Part shown: in pieces, positions 50,542 to 58,570 of the stretch
Numbering within the stretch: the stretch's first letter is position 1
Layout: each line of letters begins with the position of its first letter
NCBI GenBank assembly: GCA_965228905.1
Contig: CBDDII010000003.1
Location: 2,046,001-2,110,000 of the forward strand
DNA: 64,000 nt
Direction of reading: 5' to 3'
Source of the DNA: CALKXV01 sp965228905
GTDB lineage: Bacteria > Pseudomonadota > Alphaproteobacteria > Rhodobacterales > Rhodobacteraceae
Notes under the pieces: model-generated
Seen by the model: only the letters and a program-made list of their open reading frames with translations
The model's database searches: none
What the model was told of the DNA's origin: nothing
Translations under genes and position numbers: made by a program

Positions 50542-51996
50542 ATGAGTACCGTCATCAAGAACGGAACCGTTGTTACACATGATCTGACCTACGACGCCGA
50601 TGTGCTGATCGAGAATGGTGTGATCACCGAGATCGGGCAGGGGTTGAAAGGCGATGAGGAACTGGACGCCACCGGCTGTTACGTGATGCCGGGCGGCATC
50701 GACCCGCATACGCACCTGGAAATGCCCTTTATGGGCACCTATTCGACGGACGACTTCGAAAGCGGCACACGCGCAGCACTTTCCGGCGGCACGACGATGG
50801 TGGTGGATTTCGCACTGCCCGCGCCCGAGCAGGGCCTGCACGACGCGCTTCAGATGTGGCACAACAAGTCGACCAAGGCGAGTTGCGATTATTCCTATCA
50901 CATGGCCGTCACCTGGTGGGGCGAGCAGGTGTTCAACGAGATGGCGAGTGTCATCGAGAAGGAGGGCATCACCACTTTCAAGCACTTCATGGCCTACAAG
51001 GGCGCCTTGATGGTGAACGACGACGAAATGTATGCGTCCTTCCAGCGCCTTGCCGAACTTGGCGGCATCGCCATGGTTCATGCCGAAAACGGCGACGTGG
51101 TGGCCGAACTTCAGGCGAAACTCATGGCCGAGGGCAACACCGGCCCCGAGGCGCACGCCTATTCGCGCCCCTCCCAGGTGGAAGGCGAGGCGACCAACCG
51201 CGCCATCATGATCGCCGACATGGCGGGCGTGCCGCTCTACGTGGTGCATACATCCTGCGAGGAAGCGCACGAAGCGATCCGCCGCGCACGCCAGCAGGGC
51301 AAGCGGGTCTGGGGCGAGCCTTTGATCCAGCACCTGACGCTGGACGAACGCGAATACTTCGTCGACGACTGGGATCACGCCGCCCGCCGCGTGATGTCGC
51401 CGCCGTTCCGCGACGCGGGCCACCAGCAATCGCTTTGGGCCGGTTTGCAGGCCGGGTCGTTGTCCGTGGTCGCGACGGATCACTGCGCCTTCACCACCGA
51501 TCAGAAACGCTATGGCGTCGGCGATTTCACCAAGATCCCGAACGGCACGGGGGGGCTGGAAGACCGGATGCCCATGCTTTGGACCCACGGGGTGAACACG
51601 GGCCGTCTGACACCGAATGAATTCGTCGCCGTCACCTCGACCAATATCGCCAAGATCCTGAACTGCTATCCGAAAAAGGGCGCGATTCTGGAAGGGGCGG
51701 ATGCCGATATCGTGGTCTGGGACCCGGAAAAGGAAAAGACGATCACCGCCAGCGCCCAGCAATCGGCCATCGACTACAACGTCTTCGAGGGCAAACATGT
51801 GAAGGGCTTGCCGCGCTTTACCCTGACGCGGGGATACGTGGCTGTGCATGACGGGGAAATCCGCACACGGGAAGGTCATGGCGAATTCGTGCGCAGAAAA
51901 CCGAACACGCCTGTAAATAAGGCGCTGTCTTCGTGGAAGGAACTGACCGCGCCGCGTCCCGTGGAACGCACGGGGATTCCCGCAACCGGAGTCTGA
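50542..51996 (+). CDS. hydA: Dihydropyrimidinase (D-hydantoinase family)
   Basis: HydA opens the dihydrouracil/dihydrothymine ring to N-carbamoyl-beta-amino acids. The 484-aa amidohydrolase has VMPGGIDPHTHLEMPFMGTYSTDDFESGTRAALSGGTT (metal HxH), FKHFMAYKGALMVNDDE with the carboxylated metal-bridging Lys, MVHAENGDVV, VVHTSCEEAHEAI and VATDHCAFTTDQK. The pattern is that of dihydropyrimidinase. ATG 50542 is preceded by GGGAGAT. Confidence 0.95.
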   Translation: MSTVIKNGTVVTHDLTYDADVLIENGVITEIGQGLKGDEELDATGCYVMPGGIDPHTHLEMPFMGTYSTDDFESGTRAALSGGTTMVVDFALPAPEQGLHDALQMWHNKSTKASCDYSYHMAVTWWGEQVFNEMASVIEKEGITTFKHFMAYKGALMVNDDEMYASFQRLAELGGIAMVHAENGDVVAELQAKLMAEGNTGPEAHAYSRPSQVEGEATNRAIMIADMAGVPLYVVHTSCEEAHEAIRRARQQGKRVWGEPLIQHLTLDEREYFVDDWDHAARRVMSPPFRDAGHQQSLWAGLQAGSLSVVATDHCAFTTDQKRYGVGDFTKIPNGTGGLEDRMPMLWTHGVNTGRLTPNEFVAVTSTNIAKILNCYPKKGAILEGADADIVVWDPEKEKTITASAQQSAIDYNVFEGKHVKGLPRFTLTRGYVAVHDGEIRTREGHGEFVRRKPNTPVNKALSSWKELTAPRPVERTGIPATGV

Positions 51997-51998
51997 CA

Positions 51999-52499
51999 AT
52001 GGTCGCAACACTGGGGGACAGGTTCTGGGACATCGTCGACAGCACCGTCGACGAGGATCAGGACATTCAGATCGAGGCGCTTCAGAAGGCATTGAAAAAG
52101 CTTTCCAGCGAACAGGTCGTGGCCTTTGAAAACGATTTTCAGCGCGCCTCGGTCGCCGCCTACAGGTGGGATCTCTGGGGCGCGGCCTACGTCATCAACG
52201 GCGGGTGCTCGGACGATGGCTTCATGGACTTCCGGTCATGGCTCATCGCGCAGGGACGCGCGGTCTATGATGCGGCGATGGCAGACCCCGAGAGCCTCGC
52301 CGACTATATCAAGGAGGATTTCGCGGAGTTCGAGGAATTCGCCTATGTCTCGAACGAAGTCTACATGGAAAAGACCGATGACGATCTGCCCCCAACCAGC
52401 GTGAAACACCCCGCCGATCCCGAAGGCGAAGGCTGGGACGAGGACGATCTCGACACCCTGTTCCCGCGAATTACGGCGAAAGTGAAAAGCCTTGAGTGA
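51999..52499 (+). CDS. DUF4240 domain protein
   Basis: The 166-aa protein begins LGDRFWDIVDSTVDEDQDIQIEALQKALKKLSSEQVVAFENDFQRASVAAYRWDLWGAAYVINGGCSDDGFMDFRSWLIAQGRAVYDAAMADPESLADY, a clear DUF4240 pattern (FxxxFWxIID, LWxAAYxINGGCSDDGFxxFRxWLI). Function unknown; related proteins are often encoded in single copies. It is 2 bases after hydA and overlaps the ABC ATPase start. Confidence 0.87.
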   Translation: MVATLGDRFWDIVDSTVDEDQDIQIEALQKALKKLSSEQVVAFENDFQRASVAAYRWDLWGAAYVINGGCSDDGFMDFRSWLIAQGRAVYDAAMADPESLADYIKEDFAEFEEFAYVSNEVYMEKTDDDLPPTSVKHPADPEGEGWDEDDLDTLFPRITAKVKSLE

Positions 52500-53277
52500 C
52501 GAGACAGTTATTGCTGCCGACAACCTCTCGCTGACCTTCCAGACGGCGGACGGCCCGGTCCACGCCCTGCAAGACGTGAACCTTGACATCAACAAGGGCG
52601 ACTTCGTCTCCTTCATTGGCCCCTCGGGGTGCGGGAAGACCACTTTCCTCAGATGTATCGCCGCGTTGGAGCATCCCACGGGCGGCAGCCTCACCGTCAA
52701 TGGCATGACCCCGGACGAGGCGCGGCAGGCGCGGGCCTATGGCTATGTCTTCCAGGCGGCGGGGCTTTACCCGTGGCGCACGATTGCGGGGAACATCCAT
52801 CTTCCCCTTGAAATCATGGGGTTTTCAAAGGCCGAGATGGTGGAGCGGACCGAGAAGGTGCTGGAGCTTGTCGATCTGTCCGGTTTCGGCGGAAAGTTCC
52901 CCTGGCAGCTTTCCGGTGGAATGCAGCAACGGGCCAGCATCGCCCGCGCACTGGCATTCGATGCCGATATCCTCTTGATGGACGAACCTTTCGGGGCGCT
53001 GGATGAAATCGTGCGCGACCGTCTGAACGAGGAACTGCTCAGCCTTTGGTCGCGCACGGGAAAAACCATCGGCTTTGTAACACATTCGATCCCCGAGGCG
53101 GTCTATCTTTCCACCAAGATCGTCGTAATGTCCCCGCGACCGGGGCGGATCACCGACGTCATCGACAGCCCTCTGCCAAAGGACCGGCCCCTGGAAATCC
53201 GCGACAGCGCGGCCTTCATCGAGGTCGCCCACAGGGTGCGTGAAGGGCTGCGAGCCGGACATGGGGACGAGTTGTGA
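52492..53277 (+). CDS. ABC transporter ATP-binding protein (NitT/TauT type)
   Basis: The 261-aa ATPase has Walker A GPSGCGKT, Q-loop YVFQAAGLYPW, signature LSGGMQQRASIARAL, Walker B ILLMDEPFGALD and H-loop FVTHSIPEAV. The MQQR signature with FGALD is typical of the nitrate/sulfonate/taurine group (SsuB/TauB/ThiZ). The start is a TTG at 52492, overlapping the DUF4240 stop by 8 bases. With the two permeases and the binding protein it likely forms a pyrimidine or precursor importer. Confidence 0.9.
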   Translation: MSDETVIAADNLSLTFQTADGPVHALQDVNLDINKGDFVSFIGPSGCGKTTFLRCIAALEHPTGGSLTVNGMTPDEARQARAYGYVFQAAGLYPWRTIAGNIHLPLEIMGFSKAEMVERTEKVLELVDLSGFGGKFPWQLSGGMQQRASIARALAFDADILLMDEPFGALDEIVRDRLNEELLSLWSRTGKTIGFVTHSIPEAVYLSTKIVVMSPRPGRITDVIDSPLPKDRPLEIRDSAAFIEVAHRVREGLRAGHGDEL

Positions 53278-53335
53278 TGGCGTGTCGGCATGTTGGAACC
53301 GCGTCGGTGGATCGGACCGGCAATGGGGGGCTTCG

Positions 53336-54190
53336 TTGAGCGCCTCACCCGATATCCGCCGGGCCGTCCCCGAAGACGCCGTGGCCTGTGCCGCAATCAT
53401 CAACGCATGGATCGACAGCCGCGACTGGATGCCTCGCGTTCACACCCCGGACGAGGTCGAAGCCTTCTATCGCGACTTCGTTTTCCAAAAGCGCGAGGTA
53501 TGGGTCAGCGGCGAACCGGTTCTGGGATACATGACGCTCGATCCCGAGGCGGGTGAGGTCAAGGCGCTTTACACGGCGACGCCGGGGCAGGGCCGTGGCA
53601 AAGCGCTTCTGGATCACGCCAAGGTCGGTCGCGAGGCGCTGGAGCTTTGGACCTTCGTTGCCAACGACGGGGCGCGGCGGTTTTATGCCCGCGAAGGCTT
53701 TGAAGAGATCAAGGAGACCGACGGCGACAACGAAGAGGGCCTGCCCGACGTCTTGTTGAGGTGGGATCGCGCCCCGATCCGGATGGCCGAAGCGGCGGAC
53801 GTTCCGCGGGTTTCGGAAATCGTCAACGCCTGGATCGACCGCACCGAATGGATGCCGCGCGTCGTCTCGGCCGGAAAAATCGAAGGCTTCATCGCCGAGG
53901 CGCTACCGATGCGCGACATCTTCCTGATCGGCGACCCGGTCGAAGGCTATCTGTCGATGGACCCCGAAACCGGCATGATCGGTGCGCTCTATCTTGATCG
54001 CCCGGGGCAGGGCTTTGGCAAGGCGCTGATGGATCGCGCCAAGTCGGGACGGGATTATCTGCAATTGTGGACCCATGAGCCGAACGAGGCGGCGCACAGG
54101 TTCTATTTCCGGGAAGGGTTCGAAGTGGTGGAACGGAACCCCGAAGGCGACGACGGCTTGCCGGAACTCAGGTTGGAGTGGCACCGATGA
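53336..54190 (+). CDS. Protein with two tandem GNAT acetyltransferase domains
   Basis: The 284-aa protein is two homologous GNAT domains joined head to tail (about 5-142 and 145-284). Each has the spelling IRRA/IRMA...AWID..(D/E)WMPRV, a strand with GY(M/L)(T/S)(L/M)DPE(A/T)G, the acetyl-CoA loop (PGQGRGKALLDHAK in the first, PGQGFGKALMDRAK in the second), LQLWTHEPNEAAHRFYFREGFE and a C-terminal strand. The start is not certain; TTG 53336 (GGGGGG just upstream, LSASPDIRR) begins the first domain cleanly. It lies inside the transporter operon, between ATPase and permease genes. Substrate unknown. Confidence 0.8.
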   Translation: MSASPDIRRAVPEDAVACAAIINAWIDSRDWMPRVHTPDEVEAFYRDFVFQKREVWVSGEPVLGYMTLDPEAGEVKALYTATPGQGRGKALLDHAKVGREALELWTFVANDGARRFYAREGFEEIKETDGDNEEGLPDVLLRWDRAPIRMAEAADVPRVSEIVNAWIDRTEWMPRVVSAGKIEGFIAEALPMRDIFLIGDPVEGYLSMDPETGMIGALYLDRPGQGFGKALMDRAKSGRDYLQLWTHEPNEAAHRFYFREGFEVVERNPEGDDGLPELRLEWHR

Positions 54191-54191
54191 C

Positions 54192-54287
54192 GCGGAGTTT
54201 GACGCAAACTCCGCATCGAATTCCGACACGGAATTCAGGCGGTGAAAATGCGTCATTTTCACCTGCAATCTCTGCGTCAGAGATTGC
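54192..54287. repeat. Array of four tandem hairpins with conserved 5-base loops
   Basis: Four perfect inverted repeats follow each other in 96 bases: GCGGAGTTT-gacgc-AAACTCCGC (54192-54214), GAATTCC-gacac-GGAATTC (54218-54236), GGTGAAAAT-gcgtc-ATTTTCACC (54241-54263), GCAATCTCT-gcgtc-AGAGATTGC (54265-54287). Stem sequences are unrelated, but the loops are the same pentamer (GACGC or its reverse complement GCGTC; one variant GACAC). They lie between the tandem-GNAT gene stop (54190) and the first permease gene. Confidence 0.9.
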
Positions 54288-54305
54288 CTGCGCGAAAGGA
54301 AGGCC

Positions 54306-55238
54306 ATGACGCGCATCCTGCCCATCCTCACCGTACTCGCCGCCCTGGTCGCGCTTTGGTATGCCGCCGTTGCCCCGATGAACATCAAGCAGGCCCTCGA
54401 CATGGCTGAACGCGCGGGCGTTGCGGTCACGCCGGATAACGCGCGCACGCGGTCCGAAACATCCGCCTTCACGCTGATGGCAAACAATCCGGGTGAAATT
54501 CACCGGGGATACGCCCTTGATCGCCCGCGTCTGCCGACACCCGTTCAGGTCGGGACCGAGCTTTGGAAGACCACCGGTGAAATGGCCCTGAAAGGCCGCG
54601 CCTTTTCCAAGCGCAGCCTGATCTATCACGGCTGGATCACCCTGCAATCGACGCTGTTCGGCTTTGCCCTTGGCACGCTGATCGGCATCCTTGGCGCGGT
54701 CGGCATCGTCTATTCGCGCACCATGGAACTGAGTGTCATGCCCTGGGCGATCATCAGCCAGACGGTGCCGATCGTCGCCCTTGCACCGATGATCATCGTT
54801 TTGTCCTCGCAGGTCGGGATCGAAGGCCGCGCGGTGCCGAAGGCCATCATCTCGGCCTACCTCTGTTTCTTCCCGGTGCTGGTCGGCATGGTGAAAGGGC
54901 TGCGGGCACCGGGGCGCGAGCAACTGGATCTCCTGAAAACCTACAACGCCAGCGGGTGGGAGACGTTTTTGAAACTCCGCCTGCCGTCCTCGGTGCCGTA
55001 TCTGTTTACGTCGCTCAAAGTCGGAATCGCGGCGGCCCTTGTAGGCACCATCGTGGGCGAGCTTCCGACCGGGGCCATCAGCGGCTTGGGCGCACGTATC
55101 CTGATCGGGGATCAATTCGGCACGCCGCTGGCGATCTGGGCTGCACTCTTTGCCGCTGCCATCCTTGCGGGTGTGCTGGTCACCCTTCTGGGCTGGCTGC
55201 AGGGGGTGACGCTGAAACGCATGGGGATGGGCGCATGA
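54306..55238 (+). CDS. ABC transporter permease 1
   Basis: The 310-aa permease has an N-terminal helix, then an unusual ~75-residue hydrophilic stretch (about 25-100) and the BPD_transp_1 core: STLFGFALGTLIGILGAVGI, EAA-like loop AYLCFFPVLVGMVKGLRAP...LDLLKTYNASGWETFLKLRLPSSVPYLFTSLKVGI, AAALVGTIVGELPTG. It fits NitT/TauT permeases; the N-terminal insertion looks odd. The stop overlaps the next permease start (ATGA). Confidence 0.88.
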   Translation: MTRILPILTVLAALVALWYAAVAPMNIKQALDMAERAGVAVTPDNARTRSETSAFTLMANNPGEIHRGYALDRPRLPTPVQVGTELWKTTGEMALKGRAFSKRSLIYHGWITLQSTLFGFALGTLIGILGAVGIVYSRTMELSVMPWAIISQTVPIVALAPMIIVLSSQVGIEGRAVPKAIISAYLCFFPVLVGMVKGLRAPGREQLDLLKTYNASGWETFLKLRLPSSVPYLFTSLKVGIAAALVGTIVGELPTGAISGLGARILIGDQFGTPLAIWAALFAAAILAGVLVTLLGWLQGVTLKRMGMGA

Positions 55239-56083
55239 CCTGGGTTCTGGGGGCAATCGTCTTCTGGCTGATGGCATGGGCGCTGAACTCGGCCCTGGCC
55301 CGCTCGCCGCTTCATCACCGACGACTTGTCCGCATCTTCATTCCGCTTCTCTTCGGCGTGACGCTACTTGTCCTCTGGGAAGGCTTCGTGCGCGGCTTTG
55401 GCGTCTCACCCGTCATCATCCCGGCCCCGTCGCTGGTCGCCGCACGATTTGCCGCCGAGACCGGAACGCTGTGGGAGGATTTCGTCCAGACCGTGCTGAA
55501 AGGCGCTTTCTCCGGCTACCTGATCGGGGCGGTGGCGGCTTTCGCGACGGCCGTGCTGATCGACCGTTCCGCGTTCCTGACAAGGGGGCTTTTGCCGATC
55601 GGCAACTTCGTCGCCGCCCTTCCCATTGTCGGCATCGCGCCCATCCTTGTCAGCTGGTTCGGTTTCGACTGGCACTCCAAGGCCGCCGTCGTCGTCGTCA
55701 TGGTCTTCTTTCCGATCCTCGTGAACACCGTGCAGGGGCTGAAAGAAGCATCCGCCATGCAACAGGACCTGATGCGCACCTATGCCGCCGGGTACTGGCA
55801 GACCCTCATCAAGCTGCGCCTGCCCGCCGCGATGCCCTTTGTTTTCAACGGATTGAAAATTGCGACCACTTTGGCGCTGATCGGCGCTATAGTCGCTGAA
55901 TATTTCGGCTCTCCGACACGCGGAATGGGTTTCCGCATCTCGACGGGGGTGGGGAGCTTGTCCATCGACCTCGTTTGGGCTGAAATCGCCGTGGCCGCGC
56001 TGACCGGATCGGTGGTCTATGGACTGGTGGCGCTGGCCGAAAAGCGCGTCACCTTCTGGCACCCGTCACAACGACACAAATAA
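55235..56083 (+). CDS. ABC transporter permease 2
   Basis: The 282-aa permease has two helices near the N-terminus and the BPD_transp_1 domain with the EAA loop VVVVMVFFPILVNTVQGLKEASAMQQDLMRTYAAGYWQTLIKLRLPAAMPFVFNGLKIATTLALIGAIVAEYFG. It pairs with permease 1 as the membrane heterodimer. ATGA overlap links the two. Confidence 0.9.
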   Translation: MTWVLGAIVFWLMAWALNSALARSPLHHRRLVRIFIPLLFGVTLLVLWEGFVRGFGVSPVIIPAPSLVAARFAAETGTLWEDFVQTVLKGAFSGYLIGAVAAFATAVLIDRSAFLTRGLLPIGNFVAALPIVGIAPILVSWFGFDWHSKAAVVVVMVFFPILVNTVQGLKEASAMQQDLMRTYAAGYWQTLIKLRLPAAMPFVFNGLKIATTLALIGAIVAEYFGSPTRGMGFRISTGVGSLSIDLVWAEIAVAALTGSVVYGLVALAEKRVTFWHPSQRHK

Positions 56084-56106
56084 TGTAACTAACTGGGAGT
56101 AATACG

Positions 56107-57087
56107 ATGAAAAAAGTTCTAAGCGGAGCCTTCGCCCTTGCGATGGCCACGGGCGCACAGGCGGCGGATGATGTGAAGCTGCAACTGCAGTGGGTCACAC
56201 AGGGACAGTTCGCGGGCTACTATGTAGCGCTGGACAAGGGCTACTACGAAGAAGAAGACCTGAACGTCACCATTCTGCCGGGTGGCCCGGACATCGCACC
56301 GCCGCAGGTTCTGGCAGGCGGCGGCGCTGACGTGATGCTGAACTGGATGCCATCGGCCCTTGCGGCCCGTGAGAAAGGTCTTCCCGTGGTGAACATCGCG
56401 CAGCCTTTCAAGTCTTCGGGTCTTATGCTGACCTGCTGGAAGGATGCGGGTGTCGAAACCCCCGAGGATTTCCGGGGCAAGATGATCGGCACCTGGTTCT
56501 TCGGCAACGAATACCCGCTTCTGAGCTGGCTATCCCAACTGGGTATTCCGACGGACGGCTCCGACACGGGCGTGACGCTTCAGAAGATCGGCTTCAACGT
56601 CGATCCCCTGTTGCAGCGTCAATCCGACTGCATCACCATCATGACCTACAACGAATACTGGCAGGTCATTGATGCGGGTGTCAGCCCGGACGATCTGGTG
56701 ACCTTCAAATATTCCGACTACGGCGTCTCGACGCTTGAGGACGGCATGTATGTCCTGGAAGACAACCTTGATGATCCGGCATTCGTCGACAAGATGGCCC
56801 GCTTTGTCCGGGCCTCGATGAAGGGTTGGGAATGGGCTTTGGCCAACCCGGAGGAATCCGCCGAGATCATCCTGGAGTACGATCAGACCGGTGCACAGAC
56901 CTATGAGCATCAGGTGCGCATGGTCGGCGAAGTTGCCAAGCTGACCGCCGGTTCCGATGGCACTCTCGACCCTGCCGATTACGAACGCACCGTGGCTTCG
57001 CTTCTGTCGGGCGGCTCTGATCCGGTCATCACGAAGGCTCCCGAAGGTGCCTGGACCCACGCCATCACCGATGCGGCGCTGAAGTAA
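56107..57087 (+). CDS. ABC transporter substrate-binding protein (NMT1/THI5-like)
   Basis: The 326-aa precursor has a Sec signal (MKKVLSGAFALAMATGAQAA) and an NMT1/ThiY-like periplasmic fold: LQLQWVTQGQFAGYYVALDKGYYEEEDLNVTILPGGPDIAPPQVLAGGGADVMLNWMPSALAAREKGLPVVNIAQPF and a C-terminal lobe. Family members bind thiamine-precursor pyrimidines and relatives, which matches a pyrimidine-import role here. Last gene of the transporter operon; followed by a strong palindromic terminator. Confidence 0.88.
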   Translation: MKKVLSGAFALAMATGAQAADDVKLQLQWVTQGQFAGYYVALDKGYYEEEDLNVTILPGGPDIAPPQVLAGGGADVMLNWMPSALAAREKGLPVVNIAQPFKSSGLMLTCWKDAGVETPEDFRGKMIGTWFFGNEYPLLSWLSQLGIPTDGSDTGVTLQKIGFNVDPLLQRQSDCITIMTYNEYWQVIDAGVSPDDLVTFKYSDYGVSTLEDGMYVLEDNLDDPAFVDKMARFVRASMKGWEWALANPEESAEIILEYDQTGAQTYEHQVRMVGEVAKLTAGSDGTLDPADYERTVASLLSGGSDPVITKAPEGAWTHAITDAALK

Positions 57088-57115
57088 GCAACGCTGCAAA
57101 CGGTTGAAAACGCTG

Positions 57116-57141
57116 GAAACGGGCGGAATTCCGCCCGTTTC
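57116..57141 (+). terminator. Terminator after the transporter operon
   Basis: A perfect 26-base palindrome (arms GAAACGGGCGGAA and TTCCGCCCGTTTC) is followed by TTTCAATTTG, 28 bases past the binding-protein stop. Paired arms and the following T-rich stretch fit a rho-independent terminator. Confidence 0.75.
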
Positions 57142-57280
57142 TTTCAATTTGAACGGCAATTTTGTCGCAAAGAGGTCGCATAGGGCGCTATTTCAGGTCC
57201 GGGGGCTTGAGCGAAGGCCGCAGCATGATGAATTTATCCCCAGAGCACGGGAGAAACCCGGGCCGAGGCAGGAAGAGCAG

Positions 57281-57373
57281 ATGACCGATATTCTTAAAAT
57301 GGCCCTTCGGGGCGGCTCAGGGCGTCAGCGTGCCCTGACGCTATGGCGCAAATGGTGGCGCCGGGCGATCTAG
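57281..57373 (+). CDS. Candidate 30-aa basic small protein
   Basis: ATG 57281 follows AGGAAGAG and reads MTDILKMALRGGSGRQRALT..., ending WRKWWRRAI before TAG. The product is strongly basic with a Trp-rich tail. No relative is recognised. Good ribosome-binding sequence and position after the operon terminator support it weakly. The rest of the 416-base gap (57088-57503) holds the terminator and no other clear gene. Confidence 0.3.
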   Translation: MTDILKMALRGGSGRQRALTLWRKWWRRAI

Positions 57374-57503
57374 ACCTTTTGGAACAGCGCGGGTCCGGCC
57401 CCGGTCCGCGCTCAATTACCATCGGTCGTTCGCCAATCGTGTTCTGGTGGGCGGCAGGTGTGTCACGGGAAGCGCTCGGCATTCGCCGGGCGCTTCTTCC
57501 TTT

Positions 57504-58457
57504 TCAGGCGAACCACCAGCGCAGCAGAACGTCGTCGCTGCCGCTGCCTTTGGGGCGGGCAAGCCTGCTGCCATGGGCGACAAGGTCATTCGTCCAGACC
57601 GGGATCAACCGGCGGTCGGACGGGACAGGGCCATGGCCCTGAAGCAACCTCAGCGCAGCTTGTTCACCGTGCCGCACCTCTTGCAGGGTCAGGCCTATGG
57701 GCGCAGTCGCGGCATTCAGCAGGGGGACAAGATCGTGACCGGCGCAGTCATCCGAGACCGCGACGCCAAGGGTAAGTTCCCTGTGCCCCGCCGCAAGAAG
57801 GTAATGCCGCGCCAGTTGCGCATCCTGAAGGGCAAGCGGCGTGGCTGTGCGGGCGGGTGTGTCATCGCCGATAACGCCGTGGCCCAGATAGGCGCGCTCC
57901 AACAGCACCTTGCGGTCGATGGCGTGCTTTAGCGCGGCAAACAGGTTTTCATCCGCGAAGGCCGGTTCCAACGCAAGATGCGCAAGCCCCTCACTCTCCG
58001 CGATGGTGACATCCGGCAGGCCCGACAGCATCGCCAGCGTCCTTGGGTCCACCGCCTCGATCACATCGACCTCGCCGGTCATGATGGCGTTCTGGCGCAG
58101 GCGCGCATCGGGCATGGGGCAAAGTTCGACCGTTTCGAAATGCCCCGAACCGGCCGGGTGGTCGGGGTTGCGTGAAAGCTCGACCGTACCGTCCGGCTTT
58201 TGTCGCTCGACCCGGTAAGCCGAGGAGGCAACACAGGCCCGGTCGACATGGCGATCAAGGCTGTCGGGGCCAGAGACGCCAAACCGCAGATGACCGCCCG
58301 ACTTCGGCCTTGCCGCCTCGGCCCGGCTGGCCAGCGACATGGCGGTCGGCATGGTCACACCCGATGCAAGCGCGGACATCACGAAGCGCCGCCGGTCGAT
58401 CTGACCCCTGGACAGCCGCTTTGCCTGCCGGCTGATATATGTATCGCCCTTCTTCAT
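57504..58457 (-). CDS. Shortened family-5 solute-binding protein with Tat signal
   Basis: The 317-aa product begins with a Tat signal (RRRFVMSALASGVTMPTAMSLA) and then GGHLRFGVSGPDSLDRH, the start of an oligopeptide/dipeptide-type binding protein (SBP_bac_5). Normal members are ~500-550 aa. Here GPDSLD is followed almost at once by RVERQKPDGTVELSRNPDH, a region usually ~170 residues later, so an internal in-frame deletion seems to have removed much of the first lobe. The remaining part (FETVELCPMPDARLRQNAIMTGEVDVIEAVD, LFAALKHAIDRKVLLERAYLGHG) is readable. It may be a non-functional remnant or a reduced protein. No permease genes are adjacent. Confidence 0.6.
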   Translation of the reverse strand: MKKGDTYISRQAKRLSRGQIDRRRFVMSALASGVTMPTAMSLASRAEAARPKSGGHLRFGVSGPDSLDRHVDRACVASSAYRVERQKPDGTVELSRNPDHPAGSGHFETVELCPMPDARLRQNAIMTGEVDVIEAVDPRTLAMLSGLPDVTIAESEGLAHLALEPAFADENLFAALKHAIDRKVLLERAYLGHGVIGDDTPARTATPLALQDAQLARHYLLAAGHRELTLGVAVSDDCAGHDLVPLLNAATAPIGLTLQEVRHGEQAALRLLQGHGPVPSDRRLIPVWTNDLVAHGSRLARPKGSGSDDVLLRWWFA

Positions 58458-58570
58458 CGCTCTCCCTTAAAGGCCGCAGGGAACTTAATCAGCCGCCGTG
58501 CCCCTTGGCAAGTGGCCGAAAGCGCCTCTGCATTAGCTCAATTTTAGGGATATGGGCCTAGGCCGAGGCC

